64,000 nucleotides of DNA from Chondrinema litorale (GTDB lineage: Bacteria > Bacteroidota > Bacteroidia > Cytophagales > Flammeovirgaceae). The position numbers were made by a program, and so were the translations under genes. Shown in pieces: positions 9,098 to 18,577 of the stretch (position 1 is its first letter; each line of letters begins with the position of its first letter). The notes under the pieces are model-generated. The model had not been told where the DNA came from. It worked only from the letters and a program-made list of their open reading frames with translations, and searched no databases. The DNA lies in NCBI RefSeq assembly GCF_026250525.1, contig NZ_CP111043.1, forward strand, positions 3,547,001 through 3,611,000. Direction: 5' to 3'.

Positions 9098-10078
9098 ATG
9101 AGAGAAATACAATTTAGAGAGGCATTACGAGAGGCTATGTCTGAAGAAATGAGAAGGGACGAAAAAGTGTTACTAATGGGAGAAGAGGTAGCAGAGTACA
9201 ATGGTGCTTATAAAGTATCACAGGGAATGCTAGATGAATTTGGTCCTGAAAGAATAATAGACACCCCAATTGCTGAACTTGGTTTTGCCGGTATTGGTAT
9301 TGGTGCTGCAATGAATGGCTTAAGGCCAATTATTGAATTTATGACATTTAATTTCTCATTGGTTGCTATAGATCAGGTGATAAACGGCGCTGCTAAAATG
9401 AGATCAATGTCTGGTGGACAATACAATATTCCTGCAGTATTTAGAGGTCCTACTGGTAATGCAGGTATGTTGAGCTCTCAGCACTCTCAAAACTTCGAAA
9501 ACTGGTATGCAAACACACCAGGTTTAAAAGTAGTAGTTTGCTCTAATCCTTATAATGCAAAAGGATTATTAAAATCTGCAATCAGAGACGACGATCCAGT
9601 TATTTTTATGGAGTCTGAGTTGATGTATGGTGATAAAGGTGAAGTTCCTGAAAGTGAATACCTTATTCCACTTGGTGTTGCAGATGTTGTAAAAGAAGGT
9701 TCTGATGTAACCTTAGTTTCTTTTGGTAAAATGATGAAAGTAGCTCACGAAGCTGCCGAAATTATGGAGAAAGAAGGTAAGTCTGTTGAAGTAATCGACT
9801 TAATGTCTGTAAGACCAATTGATTACAAAACTATTGTTGAATCTGTGAAGAAAACAAATAGATTGGTAGTTGTAGAAGAGGCTTGGCCAATTGGTTCTAT
9901 CGCTTCAGAATTGAGCTACCATGTGCAAAAATATGCCTTTGACTATCTTGATGCACCAGTTTATAAGGTAAACAGTTTAGATGTGCCATTACCATATGCG
10001 CCAACTTTAATAGAAACTGCATTACCAACTGCAGAGAAAACTGTTGATGCGATTAAGGCAGTATTATATATGAAATAA
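9098..10078 (+). CDS. pdhB: Pyruvate dehydrogenase E1 component, beta subunit
   Basis: The 326-residue subunit pairs with an E1 alpha subunit to decarboxylate pyruvate with thiamine diphosphate and pass the acetyl group to lipoylated E2. Family signatures are visible: REALREAMSEEM at the start, LLMGEEVAEYNGAYKVSQG, RIIDTPIAELGFAGIGIGAAM, the central PAVFRGPTG, and the C-terminal transketolase domain with VVVEEAWPIGSIASE. Length is typical. The alpha subunit gene is not adjacent; in many Bacteroidota the E1 subunits are split. TATTTTTG at 9032-9039 is a candidate -7 element but has no clear -33 partner. Confidence 0.95.
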   Translation: MREIQFREALREAMSEEMRRDEKVLLMGEEVAEYNGAYKVSQGMLDEFGPERIIDTPIAELGFAGIGIGAAMNGLRPIIEFMTFNFSLVAIDQVINGAAKMRSMSGGQYNIPAVFRGPTGNAGMLSSQHSQNFENWYANTPGLKVVVCSNPYNAKGLLKSAIRDDDPVIFMESELMYGDKGEVPESEYLIPLGVADVVKEGSDVTLVSFGKMMKVAHEAAEIMEKEGKSVEVIDLMSVRPIDYKTIVESVKKTNRLVVVEEAWPIGSIASELSYHVQKYAFDYLDAPVYKVNSLDVPLPYAPTLIETALPTAEKTVDAIKAVLYMK

Positions 10079-10100
10079 TTAATCTAGAAAGATTAAAATA

Positions 10101-10143
10101 AAAAAAAGCCTTTAAGGGAGTTTTCCTTTAAAGGCTTTTTTTT
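10101..10143. terminator. Bidirectional terminator between pdhB and the thioesterase gene
   Basis: AAAAAAAGCCTTTAAGG / CCTTTAAAGGCTTTTTTTT stem with A and T runs on both sides. It serves the convergent genes on each strand. Confidence 0.9.
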
Positions 10144-10148
10144 ATCTA

Positions 10149-10676
10149 TCAATTTTCTTTTGGGTAAAAAATTGATTTAAGCTCTTTGGCATCTTCTGGA
10201 TTCATTCTGCCAGCTAAAACCAATCTTAATTGCCTTCTTCTTAGCGCTCCATTAAATAATTCTTTTTCTGCTTCGGTTTCGGGTACTAGTTCAGGTACAG
10301 AAATAGGGTTCCCCGATTGATCAACAGCAACAAAAGTGAAGAAAGCCTTGTTTGTAGCCACCTTTCTTCCAGAAGGAATATTTTCTGCTGTCACTGAAAT
10401 GTGTACTTCCATAGAAGAATTAAAAGCTCTGGTTACCTGAGCTTTAAGTGTCACTACATCACCCAATGCTATAGGTTCAGAAAATGACACATTATCTACA
10501 GAAGCAGTTACAACTACTCTGTTAGAGTGTCGCTGAGCAGATATTGCCGCAACAATATCCATCAGGTGCATTAAACGGCCACCCATTAAGTTATTTAAGG
10601 TATTGGTATCATTTGGTAATACCATTTCCGTCATGGTAGCTAGTGATTCTTTAGCTGTTTTATGTTTTACAGGCAT
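10149..10676 (-). CDS. Acyl-CoA thioesterase, hotdog fold
   Basis: The 175-residue protein has the YciA/BFIT-type acyl-CoA hydrolase pattern: LPNDTNTLNNLMGGRLMHLMD, with the conserved Asn and Gly around the active-site helix, then VVTASVDNVSFSEPIALGDVV and the strand MEVHISVTAENIPSGRKVATNKAFFTFVA. It should cleave acyl-CoA to free acid and CoA in the cytoplasm; chain-length preference cannot be read. It lies 29 bases downstream of pcm on the same strand, so the two may be co-transcribed and share the terminator at 10101-10143. Confidence 0.92.
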   Translation of the reverse strand: MPVKHKTAKESLATMTEMVLPNDTNTLNNLMGGRLMHLMDIVAAISAQRHSNRVVVTASVDNVSFSEPIALGDVVTLKAQVTRAFNSSMEVHISVTAENIPSGRKVATNKAFFTFVAVDQSGNPISVPELVPETEAEKELFNGALRRRQLRLVLAGRMNPEDAKELKSIFYPKEN

Positions 10677-10705
10677 ATTTATTATAATAGATGTGTATAG
10701 TTATT

Positions 10706-11359
10706 TTACCAACCAGATTCGCCCAACAATTTCACAAAACTAAAGTTACCAAACTCTCTTTTTTCGAACTTGTCTTCTTCAATTTTAGTAATACGTAGCA
10801 TCTTCTGATGTTTTTTGTCTCCTACAGGAATTACCAGTTTACCCCCAACTTTTAATTGTTTTAATAAAGGTACTGGAATATCTGGTGCACCAGCAGTAAC
10901 TAATATTTTATCGTAAGGAGCAGCAGACAACAATCCCTTAGTGCCATCACCACATATAAAATGGGCTTTGTAACCCATTCTATTTAATAGTCTTTTTGCT
11001 TTCTCAAATAATACTTTATTATATTCTATTGTATATAAGTTGCAACCTATTTCCATTAGTATAGAGCTTTGGTAACCTGAGCCAGTACCAATCTCTAGAA
11101 TTTTTTCACCTGGAGTTACATCGAGCAATTCTGTTTGAAAAGCAACCGTATAAGGTTGAGAAATTGTTTGGCCTTCTCCAATAGCAAAAGCTTTGTCTTC
11201 GTAAGCATGTTCAACAAAAGCTGTATCCATAAAAATATGTCTAGGCACTTTAAGAACTGCTCTTAAAACCTGCTTTTGAGAAATACCTTTATTAATAAGT
11301 GTATCAACTAGTCTTTTTCTCAATCCCTTGTGTCTGTACGTATCCTCTAGTCGCATCAT
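10706..11359 (-). CDS. pcm: Protein-L-isoaspartate O-methyltransferase
   Basis: The 217-residue SAM-dependent enzyme methylates isoaspartyl residues in ageing proteins so they can return to normal aspartate. The substrate-binding segment EGQTISQPYTVAFQTELL (about 82-99) precedes SAM motif I KILEIGTGSGYQSSIL (about 105-120). Motif II is YDKILVTAGAPDIPVPLLKQL and motif III is GGKLVIPVG. Length is normal. The start ATG at 11359 is preceded by a second in-frame region with no better start. Confidence 0.95.
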   Translation of the reverse strand: MMRLEDTYRHKGLRKRLVDTLINKGISQKQVLRAVLKVPRHIFMDTAFVEHAYEDKAFAIGEGQTISQPYTVAFQTELLDVTPGEKILEIGTGSGYQSSILMEIGCNLYTIEYNKVLFEKAKRLLNRMGYKAHFICGDGTKGLLSAAPYDKILVTAGAPDIPVPLLKQLKVGGKLVIPVGDKKHQKMLRITKIEEDKFEKREFGNFSFVKLLGESGW

Positions 11360-11476
11360 AATTTTAAAAATGTTTTATAAATTTAATTACAAAGGCATAA
11401 AAAATTTAGAAATATGAAATGAGAAGGATGAATCTATAGGAAATTTTTTTTTTATAGAAATATTCCATGATTCTAT

Positions 11477-11506
11477 TTGTTAGTTTGGTTATTATTAATA
11501 ATTTTG
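11477..11506 (+). promoter_or_regulatory. Promoter of tRNA-Cys
   Basis: TTG at 11477-11479, 19 bases, TAATTTTG at 11499-11506: a full match to the Bacteroidota promoter consensus, 16 bases upstream of the mature tRNA 5' end. Confidence 0.78.
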
Positions 11507-11522
11507 TGGCTCTAAAATACTA

Positions 11523-11593
11523 GGTCGCGTGGCCGAGCGGCTAGGCAGAGCTCTGCAAAAGCTCGTACAGCGGTTCGAATCCGCTCGCGACCT
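11523..11593 (+). tRNA. tRNA-Cys (GCA)
   Basis: A 71-base cloverleaf. The acceptor stem pairs GGTCGCG with CGCGACC, the anticodon stem GAGCT/AGCTC encloses a CTGCAAA loop with anticodon GCA, and the T arm is AGCGG-TTCGAAT-CCGCT. The discriminator base is T (U73), as expected for cysteine. CCA is not encoded. Confidence 0.97.
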
Positions 11594-11609
11594 CAGGAAG
11601 ATAAAAACT

Positions 11610-11640
11610 AACGCATTCTTTATAGAGTGCGTTTTTTTTT
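11610..11640 (+). terminator. Terminator after tRNA-Cys
   Basis: AACGCATTCT / AGAGTGCGTT stem with a run of nine or more T, 16 bases after the tRNA. Confidence 0.85.
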
Positions 11641-11825
11641 GTTTTTATGCAAAAAAACGTCAAACTATTTTTTTGTAATTTAGAAAAATTCTAAATAAAA
11701 TTATTTAATGCGTTTTAAATATATAAATAACTGGTTTTCAGTTGTTTAATGAAGTAGTGTTATTGTTGTTTTACTAAAAGAAGTAGGGAAGTTTAAGTGC
11801 TTATTCGGTGTTTCGAATATCTTAT

Positions 11826-11855
11826 TTGTTTAGAAGCCTTTGCATATTAAATTTG
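11826..11855 (+). promoter_or_regulatory. Promoter of the act/cox respiratory operon
   Basis: TTG at 11826-11828, 19 bases, TAAATTTG at 11848-11855 match the Bacteroidota consensus. The predicted start of transcription near 11861 leaves a 5' untranslated region of about 46 bases before the ATG at 11908. Confidence 0.72.
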
Positions 11856-11907
11856 ACCTCGATTAAAGAGAGAAGTGATTATTTATACAATACGTGGAAG
11901 TCAGATC

Positions 11908-13197
11908 ATGAATAAACCATTCTTCGGAACGAAAGCATTACTGCTTTCAACTTTTTTGATTTTCTCATTCTGTTTCACAACCATAGCTAAGCAGGCAGAT
12001 AGTACGCAAGCTTCAGCTGATGCTTCGGCAGCAGCTGATAATAGCGGTATACCTAGCAGTGCAGATGCAATTTCTCAAGGAGAGGAACTCTTCAAGGGAA
12101 ACTGTCAGCAATGTCATGCCGTGCATGAGAAGGTTGTTGGACCTGCATTGCAGAACGTTTGGGAAAGGCAACCAGTTCCATGGTTGCTTAATTTTATTAA
12201 GTACCCTCAAAAGACTATTGATAGTGGGGATGAGTATGCGCAGAAATTGTACGCTCAGTACAATCAGTATATGCCTAACCACGATTTCTTTTCAGATGAG
12301 GAAATTCTTTCAATTCTAGCTTATGTAAAAGACCAGACTGAGAATCCTCCAGTTACTGCAAAAACAGGTGATGGTGGTACTGGTGGTGATGTTACTGGAG
12401 ATGGTGGAACTGCTGTTAATTCAGATTTACTATTAGCTATTATAGTAGGTTTACTAATAATACTAGTAATACTTGCTATTGTAATGGTTTTATTGGCTTC
12501 AGTTTTAACCAAGTACATTAAGCAAGAGAAAGACTTAAGTGATGTAGATAAAGAGTATCTAGATCAGAAGTTTAAGCCTATGTCGGTTATTAAGAGCCCG
12601 GCATTTGCAGGTATTGTTACTTTTATTTTCGTAGCAGTTGTAGCTAAAGCTACTATAGACGGATTATTTACGATTGGTGTGCAGCAGGGCTATGCTCCGG
12701 ATCAACCAATTAAGTTCTCACATAAACTGCATGCAGGTTATTATGAGATCGACTGTAAATATTGTCATACAGGTGTAGAGAAGAGTAAAAATGCGAATAT
12801 TCCATCTGCGAATATTTGTATGAATTGTCATAATACTATTCGTACAAACTCTGAAGAAATTAAGAAAATATACACAGCGATTGAAAACGACGAGCCAATT
12901 AAGTGGGTAAGAATACACAACCTACCAGACTTGGCTTATTTTAATCACTCCCAGCACGTAAAAGTTGGTGGCCTAGAATGTGAGCAGTGTCATGGAAATA
13001 TTAAGGAGATGGAAGTGGTTCAGCAATATTCATTATTGACGATGGGTTGGTGTATAGACTGTCATAGAAAGACAGATATTAATTCTAGAGGTAATGAGTA
13101 TTATGAGAAGCTGGTTCAGATGCATAACTCAACAAGCAAAGAGCCGATGAAAGTGGAAGATATTGGTGGGCTTGAGTGTGCAAAATGCCATTATTAA
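11908..13197 (+). CDS. actA: Alternative complex III multihaem cytochrome c subunit ActA with fused cytochrome domain
   Basis: This is the membrane-anchored haem subunit of the quinol:acceptor oxidoreductase that replaces cytochrome bc1. After a signal peptide (MNKPFFGTKALLLSTFLIF) there is a class I cytochrome c domain with CQQCH near residue 66 and the WxRxP-like WERQPVPWLLNFIKYP. A Gly/Thr/Asp-rich linker and a membrane helix (about 172-198) follow, then a second helix and five more CxxCH motifs: CKYCH, CMNCH, CEQCH, CIDCH and CAKCH. Six haem sites thus exist against five in the classic ActA, through fusion of an N-terminal monohaem domain. The ATG at 11908 gives a clean signal peptide; the upstream GTG at 11875 is rejected. 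First gene of the act operon. Confidence 0.9.
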   Translation: MNKPFFGTKALLLSTFLIFSFCFTTIAKQADSTQASADASAAADNSGIPSSADAISQGEELFKGNCQQCHAVHEKVVGPALQNVWERQPVPWLLNFIKYPQKTIDSGDEYAQKLYAQYNQYMPNHDFFSDEEILSILAYVKDQTENPPVTAKTGDGGTGGDVTGDGGTAVNSDLLLAIIVGLLIILVILAIVMVLLASVLTKYIKQEKDLSDVDKEYLDQKFKPMSVIKSPAFAGIVTFIFVAVVAKATIDGLFTIGVQQGYAPDQPIKFSHKLHAGYYEIDCKYCHTGVEKSKNANIPSANICMNCHNTIRTNSEEIKKIYTAIENDEPIKWVRIHNLPDLAYFNHSQHVKVGGLECEQCHGNIKEMEVVQQYSLLTMGWCIDCHRKTDINSRGNEYYEKLVQMHNSTSKEPMKVEDIGGLECAKCHY

Positions 13198-13257
13198 TAC
13201 ACTAATACACTTACAAAAAATTAATTTGATATTCGTCTCAATCTACATTTTGATTGT

Positions 13258-16200
13258 ATGAAAAATAATAAAAAGACTTATTGGCAGGGATTAGAGCAGT
13301 TGAAAAACGATCCGGATTTTGTCAAGCATAATGAAAAAGAGTTTCCGGAAGAGTTACCTATAAAGGATGCTTATGGAGATAATACCGGTGGTTCTCAAGG
13401 TACTGGTAGGAGAGACTTTCTAAAAATGATGGGATTTAGTGTAGCAGCAGTTTCGCTAGCTGCATGTGAAGCTCCTGTAAGAAATGCAATTCCATATCTA
13501 AATAAACCTGAAACAGTAGATCCGGGTATTCCAAACTACTACGCTTCTACCTACGCTCAAGGTGGCGAATACTGTTCAGTAGTAGTAAAAACCAGAGAGG
13601 GGAGACCAATATTTGTTGAGGGAAATACTTTTTCTAAAGTTAGTAAAGGTGGTACAAGTGCAAGAGTAAATGCATCTGTACTTTCTTTGTATGATATAGA
13701 AAAACTTCAAGGACCAACTAAAGGCGGTGCTTCAACAGATTGGGCAACAGTAGATAAAGAAGTTTCTGCTTTTTTATCTAAAAATAGTGCTCCTTTCTAT
13801 ATAGTAGCAAATACAATTCTTAGCCCAACAACTAAGAAAATTATAAATGAATTTACTGCAAAATACCCTTCTGCAAAATTAGTTACTTACGATCCTGAGT
13901 CTGCTTATGGTATCTTAGAAGCTAATAAAAGACAGTTTGGTAAAGCTGTAGTTCCTAACTACGATTTCTCTAAAGCTAATACTATAGTAAGTATTGGTGC
14001 AGATTTCCTTACAAACTGGATATCTGGCGTAGAATACACACACGGTTATACTCAAAACAGAAAGGTGAGTCCAAAAGACTCTGATATGTCTAATCACTTT
14101 CAGTTTGAGTCTATTCTAAGTGTAACAGGAGCAGGAGCAGATTATAGAACTCCTATTAAACCATCTCAAAGTGGTTTAGTTGCTGCACAATTATATAACA
14201 AGATAGCAAGAGCTACTGGTGGAACTACAATAAGTGGTGTTGATGGTGCTGAGTTTGCTCACCTAGATCTTGCTGCAAAGAAATTATTAGCTGACAGAGG
14301 TACTTCATTAGTAGTTTCTGGCTCTAACAGTGTTTCTGAGCAAATCATAGTTAATGCAATTAACGAACTGTTGGGTAACTATGGCAAAACAATCGATATA
14401 AATACCCCTTCATTCCAAAAGCAAGGTAATGATGCAGAAATGCAAGCATTTGTAAAAGCTTTAGCTGGTGGAAAAGTTGGTGGTGTGTTATTCTATAACT
14501 GTAACCCAGTTTACGATTACCCACAAGGTAAACTAATTGAAGAGTCAATTTCAAAAGCTAAGTTAAGTATTTCTACTGCAGACAGAGCTGATGAAACTGC
14601 AAGTAAATGTGGTTATGTGCTTCCAGATTCTCATTATTTAGAGTCTTGGAGCGATGCTGAGCCTAAGAAAGGTTTCTTTAGCTTATGTCAGCCAACTATC
14701 AATAAAATTTTTGACACTCGTCAAGTTGAAGAATCATTATTGAAATGGGCTGGAAATAACACTTCAATTTACCAGTATCTTCAAGATCACTGGAAAGAGT
14801 CTATTTTCACTACTCAAACAGAAGTTGGTGAGTTTACTAAGTTCTGGCAAAGAGTATTACACAATGGTGTTTACGATATGGCTGAAACTTCAGCGTATAC
14901 AAGTGTTCACGAAGGTGTAGTAGCAAGTGAAGGTGAAGAAGTTGTTGTTGCTGGAGTTGATATTAACTCTGCTGCATCTGCAATTAAGAGCAAAGCTACA
15001 GGAGAAGGATTAGAACTAGTAGTTTATACAAACCCTACAATAGGAACAGGAGCTTATGCCAACAATCCAATGTTGCAAGAAACTCCTGAACCAATCTCAA
15101 GAGTATGTTGGGGTAACTTCGTTTCAGTTTCTCAATCTTATGCTAGAGAAAAAGGAGTAGCAGGTGATTTTGAAACTAAAAAGCCGGTTGCTAAAGTAAA
15201 AGTAGGTGATGTTGAAATGTCTTTACCTGTAATTGTTCAGCCTGGTCAAGAGAAGAACACAATTGCAATTGCTCTTGGTTATGGTAGAGGAAAAGACTTT
15301 GCTGGCAAAGTGGCTGCAGAAGCTGGTGGTGTAAATGCTTTCCCATTTGTTACATTTGATGGAAGCTTAACATATAGCACTGCTAATGTAGATATTTCTT
15401 TTACAGGCGAGATGGAGCATGTTGCTCAAACACAAACTCACCATACTATTATGGGTAGAGAGTCTATTATCCAAGAATCAACTCTTGCTACTTATAAAGA
15501 AAAACCTAAAGAAGTATTAGAAAGATTTACGGTATCTACTTACTCTGGAGCTACTAAACCAAGTAATATTTCTCTATGGGATATCGATAAAGATGGTTTC
15601 CAAGAAGACCACAGAGGAAAAGAGAAAACAGATGATCTGTTTATCGATAAATTAGATATCGAAGCTGACAGATTCAGATACAAGAATCACCACTGGGGTA
15701 TGAGTATCGACTTGAATGCTTGTACAGGTTGTGCGGCTTGTGTTGTAGCTTGTCATATGGAAAACAACGTTCCAGTTGTTGGTAAGCAAGAGGTTATTAA
15801 CAGAAGAGAAATGCATTGGTTAAGAATTGACCGCTACTACAGCAACCCTGCGGGAGCGGAAAGCAATGCAGAACTAGAAGAAGCTGCTGATAATCCAGAA
15901 GTTGTATTCCAACCGATGATGTGCCAGCACTGTAATAGCGCTCCTTGTGAGACTGTTTGTCCGGTTGCTGCAACTACACATAGTTCTGAAGGTCTAAACA
16001 TGATGACCTATAACCGTTGTATTGGTACTAAATACTGCGCTAATAACTGTCCTTATAAAGTAAGAAGATTCAACTGGTTCAAATATCACGCTAACGATGA
16101 GTTTGATTACCATATGAATAACAAGCTTGGCAAAATGGTATTGAATCCAGATGTTACTGTAAGATCTAGAGGGGTAATGGAAAAATGCTCTATGTGTGTA

Positions 16201-16461
16201 CAGAGACTTCAAGCTGGCAAATTAAAAGCTAAGATTGAAGGAAGAACAGTAGTTGATTCTGATGCTCAAACTGCTTGTGCTAGTGCTTGTACAGCTGGTG
16301 CTATTACTTTCGGTGACTTGAACAACAAGCAAAGTAAAGTAAGAGAAACAATGGATGAGCAATTAGAAGCTAGAGCATATAATGTTCTTGACGAACTGAA
16401 TGTAAGTCCTAACGTTTGGTATCTGGCTAAAATCAGAAATAAAGAAGAAGGTCAGGCTTAA
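13258..16461 (+). CDS. actB: Alternative complex III iron-sulfur subunit ActB (molybdopterin-like domain fused to ferredoxin domain)
   Basis: The 1067-residue peripheral subunit has a Tat motif (RRDFLKMMG, R51-R52) followed by SLAAC (C70). Next comes a large domain resembling molybdopterin oxidoreductases without clear cofactor ligands (about 80-780), then a four-cluster Fe-S domain (about 815-1010) with CTGCAACVVAC, CQHCNSAPCETVC, CIGTKYCANNC and CSMCVQRLQ. In this complex the Fe-S clusters carry electrons between subunits, and the molybdopterin-like domain is thought to be catalytically empty. The fused size is normal for ActB. It lies 60 bases after actA. Confidence 0.95.
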   Translation: MKNNKKTYWQGLEQLKNDPDFVKHNEKEFPEELPIKDAYGDNTGGSQGTGRRDFLKMMGFSVAAVSLAACEAPVRNAIPYLNKPETVDPGIPNYYASTYAQGGEYCSVVVKTREGRPIFVEGNTFSKVSKGGTSARVNASVLSLYDIEKLQGPTKGGASTDWATVDKEVSAFLSKNSAPFYIVANTILSPTTKKIINEFTAKYPSAKLVTYDPESAYGILEANKRQFGKAVVPNYDFSKANTIVSIGADFLTNWISGVEYTHGYTQNRKVSPKDSDMSNHFQFESILSVTGAGADYRTPIKPSQSGLVAAQLYNKIARATGGTTISGVDGAEFAHLDLAAKKLLADRGTSLVVSGSNSVSEQIIVNAINELLGNYGKTIDINTPSFQKQGNDAEMQAFVKALAGGKVGGVLFYNCNPVYDYPQGKLIEESISKAKLSISTADRADETASKCGYVLPDSHYLESWSDAEPKKGFFSLCQPTINKIFDTRQVEESLLKWAGNNTSIYQYLQDHWKESIFTTQTEVGEFTKFWQRVLHNGVYDMAETSAYTSVHEGVVASEGEEVVVAGVDINSAASAIKSKATGEGLELVVYTNPTIGTGAYANNPMLQETPEPISRVCWGNFVSVSQSYAREKGVAGDFETKKPVAKVKVGDVEMSLPVIVQPGQEKNTIAIALGYGRGKDFAGKVAAEAGGVNAFPFVTFDGSLTYSTANVDISFTGEMEHVAQTQTHHTIMGRESIIQESTLATYKEKPKEVLERFTVSTYSGATKPSNISLWDIDKDGFQEDHRGKEKTDDLFIDKLDIEADRFRYKNHHWGMSIDLNACTGCAACVVACHMENNVPVVGKQEVINRREMHWLRIDRYYSNPAGAESNAELEEAADNPEVVFQPMMCQHCNSAPCETVCPVAATTHSSEGLNMMTYNRCIGTKYCANNCPYKVRRFNWFKYHANDEFDYHMNNKLGKMVLNPDVTVRSRGVMEKCSMCVQRLQAGKLKAKIEGRTVVDSDAQTACASACTAGAITFGDLNNKQSKVRETMDEQLEARAYNVLDELNVSPNVWYLAKIRNKEEGQA

Positions 16462-16498
16462 TAATTATAAGAATTTTTCATCTAGGTATATATAGAGT

Positions 16499-17932
16499 AT
16501 GCAAATTGTATCACAAGTAAGAGAACCACTGATTACAGGAGGCAAGACCTACAAAGACATCACTAATGATGTATGTAGGCCTGTAGAGCAAGACCCTCCG
16601 AAAAGCTGGTTTGCAGCACTTACCGTAGCCCTAATATTGTTGTTGGCAGGTGGCGCATTTATGGGAGATATGTTATGGAATGGTATAGGAAGATGGGGAT
16701 TGAATAAATCTGTTCAGTGGGCATGGGATATCACTAACTTTGTATGGTGGGTAGGTATCGGTCACGCAGGTACACTTATCTCAGCCGTACTTTTATTGTT
16801 CAGACAAAAATGGAGATCATCTATTAACAGAGCAGCAGAAGCGATGACAATTTTCGCTGTAATCTGTGCTGCTATTTGGCCTGTAGTTCACATGGGTAGA
16901 CCATGGCTTGGAGCTTACTGGGCATTACCTTTACCCAATACATTTGGTTCGCTTTGGGTAAACTTTAACTCACCACTATTGTGGGACGTATTTGCAATCT
17001 CAACTTATTTTACCGTATCGCTTTTATTCTGGTACATTGGTCTAGTTCCTGATTTTTCTACATTGAGAGACAGAGCTGTTACCAAATTCCAGCGTATATT
17101 CTACGGTTTATTATCTTTAGGTTTTGATGGTTCAGCAAAAACTTGGATGCACTACGAATCAGTTTCGTTAATCCTTGCTGGTCTTTCTACTCCACTTGTA
17201 CTTTCAGTACACACAATTGTAAGTTTTGACTTTGCTACTTCGGTAATCCCGGGATGGCACACAACTATATTCCCTCCATACTTTGTTGCTGGAGCGATCT
17301 TCTCAGGATTCGCGATGGTATTAACACTAATGTTGATTACCAGAGTACTTTATGGTCTTGAAGATTACATTACTATGGAACACATCGAAATGATGAATAT
17401 AGTAATTCTAGTAACCGGTTCTGTGGTAGGTATTGCATATGTAACAGAGTTCTTCATCGCTTGGTACTCAGGTGTTGAATACGAACAATATGCATTTGCA
17501 AACAGAATGGGAGGTCAATACTGGTGGGCATACTGGTCAATGATGACTTGTAATGTTATTTCTCCTCAGTTGTTCTATTTCAAGGCAATCAGAACCAACC
17601 TAATCACAACTTTCTTCTTATCTATTGTTGTGAACATTGGTATGTGGTTCGAGAGATTTGTAATTATTGTAACTTCATTACACAGAGATTACCTACCATC
17701 TAGTTGGGTATATTTTACACCAACAGCTTGGGATATCATGTGTTATGTATTCACCTTCGGTTTATTCTTTACACTATTCTTCATGTTTGCCAAATTCTTC
17801 CCAGTAATAAATATGGCAGAGGTGAAAGCAGTATTGAAAGATTCAGACTCAAAAGTATATAAAGGTAGAAGAACAATACCTAACTCGTTGGTTCCTGAAG
17901 CAGACAGAGTAAAAGAAACTGAAATTGCATAA
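16499..17932 (+). CDS. actC: Alternative complex III membrane subunit ActC (NrfD/PsrC family)
   Basis: The 477-residue polytopic protein has about ten membrane helices of the NrfD/PsrC family (GGAFMGDMLWNGIGRWGLN, WWVGIGHAGTLISAVLLLF, WYIGLVPDFSTLRDRA). It is one of two homologous membrane subunits that bind quinol at the periplasmic face and may take part in proton transfer. The soluble N-terminus (about 40 residues) precedes the first helix. It follows actB by 37 bases. Confidence 0.95.
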   Translation: MQIVSQVREPLITGGKTYKDITNDVCRPVEQDPPKSWFAALTVALILLLAGGAFMGDMLWNGIGRWGLNKSVQWAWDITNFVWWVGIGHAGTLISAVLLLFRQKWRSSINRAAEAMTIFAVICAAIWPVVHMGRPWLGAYWALPLPNTFGSLWVNFNSPLLWDVFAISTYFTVSLLFWYIGLVPDFSTLRDRAVTKFQRIFYGLLSLGFDGSAKTWMHYESVSLILAGLSTPLVLSVHTIVSFDFATSVIPGWHTTIFPPYFVAGAIFSGFAMVLTLMLITRVLYGLEDYITMEHIEMMNIVILVTGSVVGIAYVTEFFIAWYSGVEYEQYAFANRMGGQYWWAYWSMMTCNVISPQLFYFKAIRTNLITTFFLSIVVNIGMWFERFVIIVTSLHRDYLPSSWVYFTPTAWDIMCYVFTFGLFFTLFFMFAKFFPVINMAEVKAVLKDSDSKVYKGRRTIPNSLVPEADRVKETEIA

Positions 17933-17957
17933 TTCTAAAGGCATTAAGTAAGAGATA

Positions 17958-18569
17958 ATGGAGTCTAATAAACATTTTTTAGTAGGAATATTTAATGATC
18001 AAGATATCTTGATCAGCGGTATAAAAAAACTGAGATCTGAAGGTGTAAAAATTTACGAAGTTTTCACACCATATCCTGTCCATCATTTAGAAGATGCATT
18101 AGGTTATAAAAGATCTAAAATGCCTGTAGCAGCTTTTTTCTTTGGCATAACAGGAACAATCCTGGCTATTTTAATGCAAACATTAATGCTAGGAGTTGAC
18201 TGGCCAATGATTATTGGTGGTAAACCTTATATAGCCTATCCCGATTTTGTACCAGTTACATTTGAGTTAACTGTACTTCTTTCTGCATATGGTATGGGAT
18301 TTACTTTCTTTATTTCTAGAGGATTAGGCCCAGGTGCTGTACCAAGAATGTTTGACAGAAGAGCTACAGACGATAAACATGTAATGGCAATTGATTTATC
18401 AGAAAATAAAAAGTCTGAAGATGAAATTAAGACATTACTTGAAAGCGTAAGTGCTGAAGAAACTTATCGTAAGGACTTTACAGATGAAGAGAATAATCCA
18501 AATTTCTGGAAGTTTCTTGTTGATACAATGACTAATGGTGTAACAAGTTCTAGCAGACAGTTAAATTAA
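17958..18569 (+). CDS. actD: Alternative complex III subunit ActD (DUF3341)
   Basis: The 203-residue protein with two central membrane helices (AAFFFGITGTILAILMQTLML and FELTVLLSAYGMGFTFFIS) has the start typical of DUF3341/ActD (LVGIFNDQDILISGIKKLR, then VFTPYPVHHLEDALG). Its role in the complex is structural. Gap of 25 bases after actC and 8 bases before actE. Confidence 0.93.
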   Translation: MESNKHFLVGIFNDQDILISGIKKLRSEGVKIYEVFTPYPVHHLEDALGYKRSKMPVAAFFFGITGTILAILMQTLMLGVDWPMIIGGKPYIAYPDFVPVTFELTVLLSAYGMGFTFFISRGLGPGAVPRMFDRRATDDKHVMAIDLSENKKSEDEIKTLLESVSAEETYRKDFTDEENNPNFWKFLVDTMTNGVTSSSRQLN

Positions 18570-18577
18570 GATCGATA

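Noticed and set aside
11875..11907. GTG at 11875 as start of actA
   Set aside because: It would add 11 polar residues before the signal peptide; the ATG at 11908 gives a clean signal sequence.
12013..12319. ORFs opposite and out of frame in actA
   Set aside because: Cysteine-haem motifs are in the plus frame only; these are shadow frames.
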